64,000 nucleotides of DNA, taken from the NCBI GenBank assembly GCA_037130755.1, contig JBAXSI010000016.1, forward strand, positions 1 through 64,000, in the 5' to 3' direction. A program made the position numbers and the translations under genes. Shown one piece after another: positions 7,419 to 16,394 of the stretch; positions within the stretch are counted from its first letter, which is position 1; each line of letters opens with the position of its first letter. The stretch is from UBA10649 sp037130755 (GTDB taxonomy: Bacteria > Actinomycetota > Actinomycetes > S36-B12). The notes under the pieces are model-generated. The model was not told the origin of the DNA and ran no database searches. It was given only the letters and a program-made list of their open reading frames with translations.

Positions 7419-8644
7419 TCCGTCGAGCGGGCCTCATGCTCGCGCTCAACGGAGAACGTGCCGTCGAGGATGCTCTGCCGGATCCGTTCGATCAGTCGGA
7501 TGATGTAGCGCTCGTTGTGGATGGTCGCGAGGGTCGAGGCGATCATCTCGTTGGACTTGAACACGTGGTGCAGGTAGGCGCGGGTGTAGTTCGCGCAGGT
7601 GTAGCAGTCGCACGTGTCGTCGATCGGGTTGAAGTCGCGGCGATAGCGGCCGTTGGTGATGTGGAAGCGTTTCGTTGGGTGGAAGACGGTTCCGTTGCGG
7701 GCGTTCCGCGACGGCGCGACGCAGTCGAACGTGTCGGCGCCGTTGGCCACCGCGGTGAACACGTCGTCGGCCTCGCCGATACCCAGCAGGTGACGGGGCT
7801 TGTCATCGGGGAGTTCCTCAGTGACCCAGCGGACGATGGTGCCGAGGTTGTCCTTCTCCAGCGCTCCGCCGATGCCGAAGCCGTCGAAGGGCAGCTGGGC
7901 CAGGCCACTCGCTGCTCGCCGCCGAAGATCCTCGTACTGCGCGCCCTGCACCACCCCGAACAGTGCCTGATACGGGCGATGCGACCGCTCGAGCGTCAGG
8001 CGCTCGTGCTCGAAGATGCATCGCTCGGCCCATCGATGGGTGCGGTCGACCGACCGCTCCTGATACTCACGGGTGTTGAGCAAGGTGGTGCACTCGTCGA
8101 ACGCGAAGATGATGTCGGCGCCCAACTGATGCTGTACCTGCATCGACACCTCGGGCGTGAACCGATGCATCGAGCCGTCCACGTGCGACTTGAAGGTGAC
8201 CCCGTCATCGTCGACATGTGCGAGCCGGTCCTTGCCCGCCGCGATCACGTCATCCGAACGCACTGTCTTGGCATCCATCGCGAGGATCTTCTTGAATCCG
8301 ACCCCCAGGGACAGCACCTGGAATCCCCCGCTGTCGGTGATGGTCGGGCCGCGCCAGTTCATGAATCTTGCGACCCCGCCTGCCTCGTCGACGATGTCGG
8401 CGCCCGGCTGCAGGTAGAGGTGATAGGCGTTGGCGAGGACGACCTGGGCCCCGAGGGAGCGCATCGTCTCGGGAAGGACGGCCTTGACGGTCGCCTTGGT
8501 GCCCACCGGAGTGAATGCCGGTGTGCTGATCTCGCCGTGCGGCGTGTGGATGACTCCGGCGCGGGCCCCGGCGTCGTCGACGCCGGCGCGCACGGAATCA
8601 ACGATCTCGAAGGAGAAGTCGCGACCGGGCACCGCCCCATCCAA
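7415..8644 (-). CDS. tgt: tRNA-guanine(34) transglycosylase
   Basis: Exchanges G34 of GUN-anticodon tRNAs for a 7-deazaguanine (preQ1 or salvaged queuine). The family residues are all visible: acid/base Asp in ITDSGGFQ, nucleophile Asp in TFDCVAPSRNARNG, and the zinc site CDCYTC with HH downstream. The protein is 409 residues. I choose TTG at 8644 because TGAGGA lies seven bases before it; GTG at 8632 (VPGRDFSF) is the alternative. The gene starts 10 bases after the lipoprotein gene. No queA, queF or other queuosine synthesis genes are in the window, so salvage through YhhQ is likely (inference). Confidence 0.95.
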   Translation of the reverse strand: MDGAVPGRDFSFEIVDSVRAGVDDAGARAGVIHTPHGEISTPAFTPVGTKATVKAVLPETMRSLGAQVVLANAYHLYLQPGADIVDEAGGVARFMNWRGPTITDSGGFQVLSLGVGFKKILAMDAKTVRSDDVIAAGKDRLAHVDDDGVTFKSHVDGSMHRFTPEVSMQVQHQLGADIIFAFDECTTLLNTREYQERSVDRTHRWAERCIFEHERLTLERSHRPYQALFGVVQGAQYEDLRRRAASGLAQLPFDGFGIGGALEKDNLGTIVRWVTEELPDDKPRHLLGIGEADDVFTAVANGADTFDCVAPSRNARNGTVFHPTKRFHITNGRYRRDFNPIDDTCDCYTCANYTRAYLHHVFKSNEMIASTLATIHNERYIIRLIERIRQSILDGTFSVEREHEARSTD

Positions 8645-8654
8645 GCAACCGTCC

Positions 8655-9161
8655 TCAGCCCTTGTCCGGCGGGGCGAGCTCCTCGGTCGAGGGGAACAGA
8701 TCCCGGGCGGGCTTGATCCACGCATCCATGGCCGAATCGAGACCGGCGTTGGAGTTCGCGCAGAACTCCACGTCCACGTCGGCCAGCGTCTGCGTACCGG
8801 AAACGACCGTCACGCTGCGCCCTGTGCCGCCCGTACACCCCTCCCCCGGCGGTGAAGGGGTGAGGTGAGAGATCTCGTCGATCGAGGTGCCCAGCTCAGC
8901 CCAAACGTCCGGAGGTGTCGCGACGCTCGTGTCGGCCAGCACGTCGCCGTAGCTGTCGATCACGATGCGGCTGGTGTCTCGGGCGACGGTGAGCGTGACG
9001 CTGCGATGGAAGGGAGGGGGCACGGACGCGTCACGGAAGGTGTAGGTGACAGTGGCATCATCCGCCAGCCCCGTCGCGGCATCGTCACCCCCGCCGCCGC
9101 ACCCGGTGGCGAGCACGAGGACCGCGAACGCACTCACGGACCCCAGCAGCCGTCGACGCAT
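8655..9161 (-). CDS. Small lipoprotein, function unknown
   Basis: 168 residues with a type II signal: MRRRLL head, hydrophobic core, lipobox LATGC followed by four Gly. The mature part is acidic and Thr/Val-rich, with two Cys about 25 residues apart (EGCTGG and VEFCAN) that could form a disulphide outside the membrane. No domain is recognised. The start is supported by TAGGGT six bases upstream. It is probably co-transcribed with tgt. Confidence 0.75.
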   Translation of the reverse strand: MRRRLLGSVSAFAVLVLATGCGGGGDDAATGLADDATVTYTFRDASVPPPFHRSVTLTVARDTSRIVIDSYGDVLADTSVATPPDVWAELGTSIDEISHLTPSPPGEGCTGGTGRSVTVVSGTQTLADVDVEFCANSNAGLDSAMDAWIKPARDLFPSTEELAPPDKG

Positions 9162-9167
9162 GACCAG

Positions 9168-9173
9168 ACCCTA
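9168..9173 (-). promoter_or_regulatory. -10 element, leaderless promoter of the lipoprotein gene
   Basis: TAGGGT-CTGGTC-ATG. Its first three bases are the TAG stop codon of the upstream MFS gene (9171-9173). Confidence 0.55.
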
Positions 9174-10388
9174 GTTGTCGATGTCTCGAATGCTGGGCAC
9201 GAACAGGACCCCGATTGAGGTGGCAGCGAGGACGACGGCCAGCGCGAGATACGTCACCTGCACCCCGAAGGTCTCGACGCTCCACCCGGTGATGAGGTAC
9301 GCCATCGGCGGGGCAGCGTAGAAGAGCGACATCTGCACGCCATAGACGCGGCCCTGCGCGTCGGCGGGCACCCGTCGCTGGACGAGGGTGTTCATCAGTG
9401 GCGAGAAAGGTCCCCAGGCCAGGCCAAGGAGGAAGCCCGCGGCGATCATGACGGGCAGTGGTGGCAGCAGCGCGAGCGGGACAATCGCCATCGATGTCCC
9501 GATGAGGACCGCGCGGGCAAGCTGATAGCGGGTGAACCGGTTGGCCAGCCACCCGTATCCGAACGCGCCGACGATGGTGCCGATGGACATCACCGAGACA
9601 AGGAGGCCAAGGCTGGTGGGCTCGCCCAGGCCTTCGAAGTACGCGGGCAGCACGATGGACTCCGTCGGCAAGTACACCGCGGCCAGCACCATAAGGGCCA
9701 GGGTGATCGCTCTCAGCGCCCGGTCGTGCCACAGCACGCGGGCTCCCAGCACCAGCCCCTCCCACGCGCCGACATGCTCACCACCGGCGGCGCGTCGCGC
9801 CTCCTGACCGGCGTCGCCGACCCGCAGGACCACAATCATGAGGATCGCGAACACGAAGAGCCCGAAGGGGACCCAGAAGGCGCTGGTCGGGCCCACGAGT
9901 CCGATGAGTAAAGCGCCCAGGGCTGGGCCAATGGCCCACCCCACACCGAAGACTCCCTCATGGATGCCGTTCAGGCGGTCGAGCGAGAATCCGGAGGCGG
10001 ACGCCACGTCCGGCAGGAGCGACTTCCGGGCCGTGAGGCCGGCCGGGTCGAAAGTCGCCCCCAGGACGGCAAGGGCGAGGATCCATGGCAGCGTGAGGTC
10101 CTGCCGCAGCGCCACCACGGGAAACGCCGCCACCGACAAGGCGGACAGGATGTCCGAGACGATGCTGACGATGCGCCGCCCGAAACGGTCGACGGCGAAC
10201 CCCACGAGCGGCGAGACGATGATGCCCGGGAGGGATGCCGCTGCCACGACCAGGCCGGCAGACGCGGCCGATCCCGTCGTCTCCAGGACAAGCCAGGGGA
10301 TCACGATCATGACGATCGCGTTGGCGACCCCCGATGCGGCGTTGGCAGCCTCCAGCAGCACGACCGGGCCCCAGCGATACCGCGCCAT
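9171..10388 (-). CDS. MFS transporter, probable exporter
   Basis: 405 residues, 12 predicted membrane segments. The conserved loop 2-3 motif appears as GFAVDRFGRR (about residue 65) and a weaker copy as YGWLANRF in the second half. Sequence type resembles the enterobactin-exporter/EntS-like MFS_3 group that exports small molecules or drugs; the substrate is unknown. ATG at 10388 follows CAGGAT and a six-base spacer (also TGAAGG, a possible ribosome site). It ends nine bases before the lipoprotein start. Confidence 0.85.
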   Translation of the reverse strand: MARYRWGPVVLLEAANAASGVANAIVMIVIPWLVLETTGSAASAGLVVAAASLPGIIVSPLVGFAVDRFGRRIVSIVSDILSALSVAAFPVVALRQDLTLPWILALAVLGATFDPAGLTARKSLLPDVASASGFSLDRLNGIHEGVFGVGWAIGPALGALLIGLVGPTSAFWVPFGLFVFAILMIVVLRVGDAGQEARRAAGGEHVGAWEGLVLGARVLWHDRALRAITLALMVLAAVYLPTESIVLPAYFEGLGEPTSLGLLVSVMSIGTIVGAFGYGWLANRFTRYQLARAVLIGTSMAIVPLALLPPLPVMIAAGFLLGLAWGPFSPLMNTLVQRRVPADAQGRVYGVQMSLFYAAPPMAYLITGWSVETFGVQVTYLALAVVLAATSIGVLFVPSIRDIDN

Positions 10389-10394
10389 CCTTCA

Positions 10395-10400
10395 ATCCTG
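10395..10400 (-). promoter_or_regulatory. -10-like element before the MFS exporter
   Basis: CAGGAT-TGAAGG-ATG, the leaderless spacing with C in the first position. Confidence 0.3.
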
Positions 10401-10420
10401 TCAGCAACGAGAATGCACCT

Positions 10421-11257
10421 ATGACCAGTCCTGCGTCCCCTGAAGTCGGCACGACGATCGTGACCGGCGGAATCGCCACCAACCTGCATGACCTCGGGTC
10501 CGGCGATCCGATCCTGCTGCTTCACGGCTCCGGCCCGGGCGTGACGGCGTGGGCGAACTGGCGTCTGGTCATCCCGGCGTTGGCCGAGGAGTTCCGGGTG
10601 GTTGCCCCCGACATCGTCGGGTTCGGCTTCACGGAGCGGCCCGAGGGGGTCACGTACGACCTCGACACCTGGACCGACCACGCGATCGGGGTCCTCGACG
10701 CCCTGGGCATCGAGAAGGCGCACGTCGTCGGCAACTCGTTCGGCGGATCCTTGGCGCTCTCGCTCGCGATTCGCCACCCCGAGCGAGTCAACCGACTGGT
10801 GCTGATGGGCTCTGTCGGAGTGCCGTTCGACATCACGCCGGGCCTCGACGCGGTCTGGGGCTACCAGCCGTCCGTGGCGAACATGCAGGCGCTTCTTCAC
10901 CTGTTCGCCTACGACACCGCACTCACCGGCGGCGACCTGGCCGAATTGCGGTATCGCGCCAGCATTCGTCCTGGAGTGCAGGAAGCCTTCGCCGCGATGT
11001 TCCCCGCCCCACGTCAGGCGGCCGTCGATGCGATGACGCATCCGGCCGAGGCGATCCGCACCATCACGCACCCGACGCTGGTGGTCCACGGACGCGACGA
11101 CCAGGTCATCCCGATGGCAAATTCCCTTGCGCTGCTTGAACTTATCGACGATGCGCAGTTGCACGTCTACGGTCGATGCGGCCACTGGACCCAGATCGAG
11201 CATGCCGACGAGTTCGGCATGCTCATCGCTGACTTCTTCCGCCGACAGGCCAGTTGA
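10421..11257 (+). CDS. Alpha/beta hydrolase, meta-cleavage product hydrolase-like
   Basis: 278 residues. The nucleophile elbow is GNSFGG, the acid is the Asp of HGRDDQ, and the base His is in RCGHWTQIE; the oxyanion segment is LLHGSGPGV. This HGSGPG signature with GHWTQ is typical of C-C bond hydrolases that cleave vinylogous diketones from aromatic ring opening (BphD/HsaD/DmpD type), but no dioxygenase or other aromatic pathway gene is nearby, so an ester or C-C substrate cannot be told apart. The ATG at 10421 is divergent from the MFS exporter; the open frame upstream to 10334 is overlap with that gene. Confidence 0.88.
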   Translation: MTSPASPEVGTTIVTGGIATNLHDLGSGDPILLLHGSGPGVTAWANWRLVIPALAEEFRVVAPDIVGFGFTERPEGVTYDLDTWTDHAIGVLDALGIEKAHVVGNSFGGSLALSLAIRHPERVNRLVLMGSVGVPFDITPGLDAVWGYQPSVANMQALLHLFAYDTALTGGDLAELRYRASIRPGVQEAFAAMFPAPRQAAVDAMTHPAEAIRTITHPTLVVHGRDDQVIPMANSLALLELIDDAQLHVYGRCGHWTQIEHADEFGMLIADFFRRQAS

Positions 11258-11269
11258 GAGCCGTCGAAG

Positions 11270-11650
11270 CAGTACGCGTGTGACGAGAGCGATCAAAAGA
11301 CGGCAACGTGAATCGAGGGTCAGGATTTCCTCAAAAACTTTTGCCGAACCGCTTGCAACACCTTCATGAACGCGAGTAGAACTTACCTACCGCACCGCAA
11401 GGGGCGGGTCGAACAAGGAAGACGAGCCATACGACGAGAACTCCTCTCGGGGAGGACTTGAAGGGTCCCGAGTGCTGGCGGGGCTGGCGAAGACGGAGAT
11501 GTTCGAGGAAGCGATAACGGCCACGCCGACGCCACGGAAACGTGGGGTGAGCACCGCGATCTGCACCTAGAGCGGATGCCCTGAGAAATCGGGCGGTGGG
11601 TTGGGCGCTTCCACAGCAAGGCCCCTCGAACTCATACTTCGAGGGGCCTT
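11270..11650 (+). ncRNA. Candidate structured non-coding RNA
   Basis: A stretch of nearly 500 bases between 11257 and 11755 has no believable coding frame but ends in a perfect 13-bp terminator. Inside are several compact hairpins: TCCTC-TCGGG-GAGGA (11442-11456), CCACG-GAAA-CGTGG (11532-11545, GNRA tetraloop) and a CAAAAG/CTTTTG pair further upstream. It lacks the conserved cores of RNase P RNA, tmRNA and SRP RNA. A size of 300-380 bases and strong structure would fit a 6S/Ms1-type regulatory RNA, but I cannot confirm this from memory of the sequence. The 5' end is approximate and the plus strand is assumed from the terminator and the tetraloop. Confidence 0.4.
11618..11650. terminator. Perfect bidirectional terminator hairpin
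   Basis: AAGGCCCCTCGAA (11618-11630), 7-base loop, TTCGAGGGGCCTT (11638-11650), 13 perfect pairs. On the plus strand it closes the candidate RNA; on the minus strand it follows oleD by about 100 bases, so it can serve both. Confidence 0.85.
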
Positions 11651-11754
11651 CTGCTGTTGCGGGGTAATGCGAGCCTTACCTGCGAAATTATCGGGGATGC
11701 CGGGCAGAAAACCGATATCCGCCACGCCGACGGCCCCATGACACGTGACCGGCC

Positions 11755-12720
11755 TCACATGCTGGCGGCGAGCCTCGCGAACCCCTCGGCCAGGCTGACC
11801 CGGGGCTGCCAGTCCAACGCTGCCCAGGTCGCCCGCTGGTCGAACCAGTGCGCCGTGGCCAGCTGCTCGGCCACGAACGCCGACAACGCAGGCTCGTCGG
11901 TGCGATCCCCCCGTCGCCAGGCCGCCTCGACGAGGCTCCCCGCCGCGCGCGCAGCTGCGAACGGAATGCCCCTGCTTGGCGGCAGCGCCCCGGCCGCCAC
12001 GGCGATGCGCGACAGGATCTCCCGAACGGTCCGGGGCTCTCCGTTGGTGACAACGAAGGCGCGACCCCGGACTTCAGGCTCCTCGCATCGATCCAACCCC
12101 TGCGCAATCGCGTCGGCCGCGTTGTCAACGTAGGTGGTGTCGATCAGCGCGGCACCGTCGTCGACATAGACCAGCCTGCCGCGCTTCGCGCGCTCGGCGA
12201 TCCGCGCCACAAACTGGGTGTCGCCCGGACCCCAGACCAGGTGCGGTCGGACGGCTACGGTCGCGAGCGCTTCGTCGGCGAGGACGAGCCGCTCGGCGAT
12301 GGCCTTGCTGCGCGCGTAGTTGCCCCGCGCGCCCTCAGGGTCCGCCGGCTCGGCACCCGCGCCGATGAGCGCATGGCCGGCGTGCGCCACCGACGGCGAC
12401 GACACGAACACGAGCCGCCCGACGCCTGCTTTGCGCGCTTCCTGCAGGACAGTGCGAGTGCCCTCGACATTGACGCGCTCGAAGTCAGCCCACTCCCCCT
12501 GCATCGACACCTTGGCCGCCAGGTGCACCACGGCCGCGCACTCGAGCGCAGCCGCTGCGACGTCCGTTGCGCTGGTGACGTCACCGAGCACCTCACGCAC
12601 CGCGGGTCCGTGGCCTGCGGTCGTGCGCTGCAGGCACGTGACCTCATGGCCACGACTGACCAGTTCGCGAACGACGGCACCGCCAAGGAGCCCACGCCCA
12701 CCGGTGACGAGGACCTTCAC
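11755..12720 (-). CDS. oleD: OleD, 2-alkyl-3-ketoacid reductase (SDR)
   Basis: 321-residue extended short-chain dehydrogenase. The Rossmann motif is TGGRGLLG at residues 6-13; the catalytic YARSK (Tyr/Lys) is present with the Ser in FVSSPS. In the head-to-head olefin pathway OleD reduces the OleA product, a 2-alkyl-3-ketoacid, to the 3-hydroxyacid with NADPH. The assignment rests on position directly after oleA and oleBC. The GTG start at 12720 overlaps the oleBC stop as GTGA, so translation is coupled. Confidence 0.9.
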   Translation of the reverse strand: MKVLVTGGRGLLGGAVVRELVSRGHEVTCLQRTTAGHGPAVREVLGDVTSATDVAAAALECAAVVHLAAKVSMQGEWADFERVNVEGTRTVLQEARKAGVGRLVFVSSPSVAHAGHALIGAGAEPADPEGARGNYARSKAIAERLVLADEALATVAVRPHLVWGPGDTQFVARIAERAKRGRLVYVDDGAALIDTTYVDNAADAIAQGLDRCEEPEVRGRAFVVTNGEPRTVREILSRIAVAAGALPPSRGIPFAAARAAGSLVEAAWRRGDRTDEPALSAFVAEQLATAHWFDQRATWAALDWQPRVSLAEGFARLAASM

Positions 12721-15251
12721 GCGACGCTTCCCCGACCGGCCAGGAGCTTCTCCGCCCAGGCTGCCAGCTCGGTGCGATCGACCTTGCTGTTGTGACGGAT
12801 GTCGACCGGCAGCTCGCGCCGCTCGAGTACCGCCGCCACTGGCACACCGGCAACGCTTCGCACGGCGTCGATCAGCGGCAAGCCGGCGAGGCCGGTGCGG
12901 TAGTCGTCGGTCACGGCGATCACGACGACCTGCTGGACGCCTTGCGGACCGACACCCACGCAGGCCGCCTGACGGACTGAATCAAGCGACATGACCGCCT
13001 GCTCCACACCAACCGGCGCGAGTGGCCCGCCGCCCGTGGTGATCACGTGCGCGAGACGGCCGCCGATCCACAGGCGGCCCTCCTCATCGAGATGGCCGAC
13101 GTCCCCGGTTCGGTGCCAGCCGGTGTCACGGGAGCTGGCCCGCTCCGTGGCCCACAGTCGGTCGTAGCGGTCCTTCACGTGCGGCCCGGCGACGACGACC
13201 TCCCCGAGCACCTCCGGCTCCACGGTGAGCGGCCCGGTGGCCCGCCCTTCGGAGTCCACGGCGCTGATCTTGATGTCGACTCCGGGCAGCGGTCGACCGA
13301 CCAATACCCCGTCGCCGCGACCGGCCGCCTCGATCTGCGTCAGCGTGACGTCGCACAAAGGCAGCGCCTCGGTCATCCCGTACGGCGTACGAACCTCGGC
13401 GTCGGGGCACAGGTCCCCGATCGCACGCAAGAGTTCGACCGGAACCGGGGCGCCCGCACCCAGCACAAGCCGCAAAGAGCCGAACGCCGCGCGCTGATGG
13501 ACGGTCAGGTCGACGGCACTGTCGACCACGCTGCCGAACGCCGCGGGCGATGCCCACAGCAGCGTTCCGTGCGCGACTCGAACGGCATCGGCGAGGGCCG
13601 CGGCCTTCAGCGTGCGCGGAGACGTCACGTCCATGTCGGGCAGCACCGAGGCGATCCCCAGCGCCGGACCGAGCACCGCCCAGGGGGCGAAGGCCGCCAC
13701 GAGGACGTCGGACGACGTGATCGAGTAGTGATCGCGCAGCAGGTCCCGCGTCTGCTCGACCTGATGGTGGCGGTAGACGACGCCCTTCGCCGGGCCGGTG
13801 GACCCGGACGTGAAGACGACGGCTGCCTCATCGGCCGGCGCCGGCGGGGCCGGCATCGGCGCGTGGATGCCATCGGACGCGATCTGCGGCAGTTCGGCCG
13901 TGGAGATGCGCCGGCCGGGAAGCCCGGTCGCGCGCACCAGCGCCAGACCCTGCGGGATGGCGATGACGTGCTTGGCCCCGGTGCCGCGCAGCGCGCGATG
14001 CATGCCGCGCGCTCCCAGACCCGCGTCGGTGACGACGACACTCGCGCCGATCCGCCAACAGGCGTAGACCACCGCAATGAGGTCCGCCCCCGGACGGATG
14101 AGCACCGCGACCCGATCACCGTGGCGAATGCCCCGTGCCGCGAGACCGCGCGCCAGCCGATCCACGTTGCGGGCCAAGAGATCCCAGCTCACCGATCGCC
14201 AGGCCCCGCCGATCCATTCGGTGAGCGCAATGCCGGTCGGTTCGTGCTTGGCCCGGGCGTCCAGGGCCGACCACAGCGGGTGACGCCAGAGGGGCTCGGG
14301 CAGATCGACAGGCGGTGGAGCGGGTGCTCGAAGGTCGGCCACCCAGGTGAGGAGATCGCCCACAAGTGCCGGAGCATCCTCGCCGACGAGGTGTCGCGCG
14401 CCCTCGTACCGATGCACGTCGGCATGCGGCATCCGGTCGATCAGGTCGGTCAGGTAGCGGTCGGAGAACACCGGGTCGCCCGGGCCCCAGAGCAGAAGCA
14501 CGGGGATGTCGGCGAGGTCGCGCACCCCGTCGGCTACGGAGTCGAGCATCGCTGCACTCGGATGCTCGGGATCCAGGGGGATGTCGGCGACGAACGTGCC
14601 CACCGCCTCCCGTCGATCGGCTGTCGCGTACGGCGCGGCGAACGCACGAGCCACGTCCTTCGGCATCGAACCGCGGCTCATCGCGGTGGTGGCTCGGACG
14701 AACGCAGGAGTGGTGACCGTGTTCATCCGCAGGACGGGTGCGAACCGCGCCATGCGGATGACGGTCGGAGCGGCCGAGCCCTCAGGCTGATGGACGGCGG
14801 TGTTGAGCAGGACCACCCCACGCACGCGATCGCGATGCCGGAGGACCCAGCCGAGCGACACCGGGCCGCCCCAGTCGTGGGCGACCGTGACGACAGGACC
14901 GCGCACGTTCAGTGCATCGACGACGCTGCCGAGGTCGTCAACGCGCTGCTCGAGCCTGCGCATCGTCCCGGTGCGCTCGGAGTAGCCCATGTCGAGCTGG
15001 TCGATCGCGATGACGCGCACGTCAGCCGGCGCATCGGAAAGGACGCGGCGCCACAGGTAGGACCAGGTGGGGTTGCCGTGGACGCACAGCAGCGTGAGCT
15101 CCGGATCGTCGGTTCGCTCGGCGAACGAGTCGAGGACATGCCACGTGCGGTTGACCCCGTCGGAGTCCCGCGTCGTCACCAGCCGCGACCAGGCCGGATC
15201 GAGCCCCGGCAGCCCGGCCGGCGGGCGACTCGCAGGTTGGCTCGTGCTCAC
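12717..15251 (-). CDS. oleBC: OleBC fusion: beta-lactone decarboxylase plus beta-lactone synthetase
   Basis: 844-residue two-domain enzyme. Residues about 1-310 are an alpha/beta hydrolase of the haloalkane-dehalogenase type (OleB): HGNPTWSYLW, nucleophile Asp in AHDWGG, His in GARHLVGED. Residues about 325-844 are an AMP-forming ligase (OleC): phosphate loop TSGSTGPAKG, PYGMTEALP, TGDVG and the C-terminal Lys in HNSKVDR. OleC makes a cis-beta-lactone from the OleD product and OleB removes CO2 to give the cis-olefin. OleB-OleC fusions are known in Actinobacteria such as Micrococcus. The frame is open to 15521, but GTG at 15251, overlapping the oleA stop as GTGA, is the likely start. Confidence 0.93.
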   Translation of the reverse strand: MSTSQPASRPPAGLPGLDPAWSRLVTTRDSDGVNRTWHVLDSFAERTDDPELTLLCVHGNPTWSYLWRRVLSDAPADVRVIAIDQLDMGYSERTGTMRRLEQRVDDLGSVVDALNVRGPVVTVAHDWGGPVSLGWVLRHRDRVRGVVLLNTAVHQPEGSAAPTVIRMARFAPVLRMNTVTTPAFVRATTAMSRGSMPKDVARAFAAPYATADRREAVGTFVADIPLDPEHPSAAMLDSVADGVRDLADIPVLLLWGPGDPVFSDRYLTDLIDRMPHADVHRYEGARHLVGEDAPALVGDLLTWVADLRAPAPPPVDLPEPLWRHPLWSALDARAKHEPTGIALTEWIGGAWRSVSWDLLARNVDRLARGLAARGIRHGDRVAVLIRPGADLIAVVYACWRIGASVVVTDAGLGARGMHRALRGTGAKHVIAIPQGLALVRATGLPGRRISTAELPQIASDGIHAPMPAPPAPADEAAVVFTSGSTGPAKGVVYRHHQVEQTRDLLRDHYSITSSDVLVAAFAPWAVLGPALGIASVLPDMDVTSPRTLKAAALADAVRVAHGTLLWASPAAFGSVVDSAVDLTVHQRAAFGSLRLVLGAGAPVPVELLRAIGDLCPDAEVRTPYGMTEALPLCDVTLTQIEAAGRGDGVLVGRPLPGVDIKISAVDSEGRATGPLTVEPEVLGEVVVAGPHVKDRYDRLWATERASSRDTGWHRTGDVGHLDEEGRLWIGGRLAHVITTGGGPLAPVGVEQAVMSLDSVRQAACVGVGPQGVQQVVVIAVTDDYRTGLAGLPLIDAVRSVAGVPVAAVLERRELPVDIRHNSKVDRTELAAWAEKLLAGRGSVA

Positions 15252-16270
15252 CACTCGATCTCGATGGCCGCGGAGTTCAGTCCCGACCCGATCCCCAGGC
15301 AGGCGACGCGCTGCCCGGCAGTGAACGAGCCGGAGAACTCGGCCAGCGTGAACGGAATCGATGCAGGACCCACGTTGCCCCGGGTCGGGAAGATGACTGG
15401 TGTGCGCTCCGGGTCGATCGCCAGCGCACCGGTGATCGCGGCCGTGTGCACCTTCGAAACCTGGTGGATGACGTACACGTCGAGGTCCGACCAGTCGAAG
15501 TACTCGGAGGCGTCCTTCCACGTGTCGATCGCCAGTTCCACGCCTGCATCGAGAAGGGCCCGCGAGTCGGTGCTCATCGCGTCGAGGTCACCGACGCAGA
15601 GCTTGTTGTACTGCGTGGCCGCGCGGCTCACGCCGCCGATGAAACGGTGACCCGAGCTGTGGGTGGAGGCGCGGCCCAGCACCATGGCGGCGCCGCCCGA
15701 GCCGAGAGTGAGCGATGCGAAGCTGTCGAAGACGTCTTCCTTGGTGGTCTGCGGACGCTGCAGGCGCTGGATGGTCGCCTCCTGAAGTCGGCGACTGCCT
15801 TCGCCATCGACGATCAGCGCGTAGTCAATCTGGCCGGTGTCGATCATGAGTGCGGCCAGTTGCATGCCGTTGACGAACCCCAGGCAGGCATTCGACAGGT
15901 CGAAGTTCACGCAGGCGGTACCGAGCCCCAACTGTCGGTGAACGTCGACCGCCGCGGACGGCTCGAGGTGGTCGCGGCACACCGAGGTGTCGATCATCAG
16001 CCCGACGGCCGACGGGTCGACGCCCGCCTCCGCGAGCGCCTTCGCACCCGCCATGGATGCCGCATCCGCGAAGGAGACGTCCTCGGGCCACCAGCGGCGC
16101 TCGGAGATGCCGGCGAGGGACTCGAGCATCCCCGGTCGGAGCCCGATGCGCTGGTAGGTGTCAGCCAGTTGGTCGTCGATCTGCTGGGACGTGACGATGA
16201 TCGGAGCATCAACGGCGGCAACCGAGAGTACGGCCGTGTCGGTGTAGCGATAGGTGGCGTTGCCGCGCAT
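15248..16270 (-). CDS. oleA: OleA, acyl-CoA head-to-head condensing thiolase
   Basis: 340-residue FabH-like thiolase that joins two fatty acyl-CoAs by non-decarboxylative Claisen condensation, the first step of long-chain olefin synthesis. The catalytic Cys is in SNACLGF, the His in YVIHQVSK and the Asn in RGNVGPAS. The long segment between them with the DGEGSRRLQE motif is typical of OleA rather than FabH. The ATG at 16270 has GAGGAAG just upstream; upstream codons to 16363 are not needed. First gene of oleA-oleBC-oleD, divergent from the aminopeptidase gene. Confidence 0.93.
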   Translation of the reverse strand: MRGNATYRYTDTAVLSVAAVDAPIIVTSQQIDDQLADTYQRIGLRPGMLESLAGISERRWWPEDVSFADAASMAGAKALAEAGVDPSAVGLMIDTSVCRDHLEPSAAVDVHRQLGLGTACVNFDLSNACLGFVNGMQLAALMIDTGQIDYALIVDGEGSRRLQEATIQRLQRPQTTKEDVFDSFASLTLGSGGAAMVLGRASTHSSGHRFIGGVSRAATQYNKLCVGDLDAMSTDSRALLDAGVELAIDTWKDASEYFDWSDLDVYVIHQVSKVHTAAITGALAIDPERTPVIFPTRGNVGPASIPFTLAEFSGSFTAGQRVACLGIGSGLNSAAIEIEW

Positions 16271-16382
16271 GTCTTCCTCTCGACCCCGAGTGGGCCACCT
16301 AGCAAGACTGCCATGAATCCGGCGGAACGACGCACTGAGGTGTCCGGACGGCCTCTGCTCCACGACCTGAGCGTGCGTGACG

Positions 16383-16388
16383 TACCGT
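16383..16388 (+). promoter_or_regulatory. -10 element, leaderless promoter of the aminopeptidase gene
   Basis: TACCGT-GGCCCA-GTG. It decides the start at 16395 over the GTG at 16377, which would lie upstream of the promoter. Confidence 0.55.
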
Positions 16389-16394
16389 GGCCCA

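Noticed and set aside
11270..11650. RNase P RNA, tmRNA or SRP RNA
   Set aside because: The conserved cores of these RNAs (for example the RNase P GAGGAAAGTCC segment or tmRNA ends) are absent.
13047..15650. 867-codon plus-strand open frame opposite oleBC
   Set aside because: Basic, Arg/Gly/His-rich composition with no domain; a mirror of GC-rich oleBC codons. The minus frame has intact OleB and OleC motifs.
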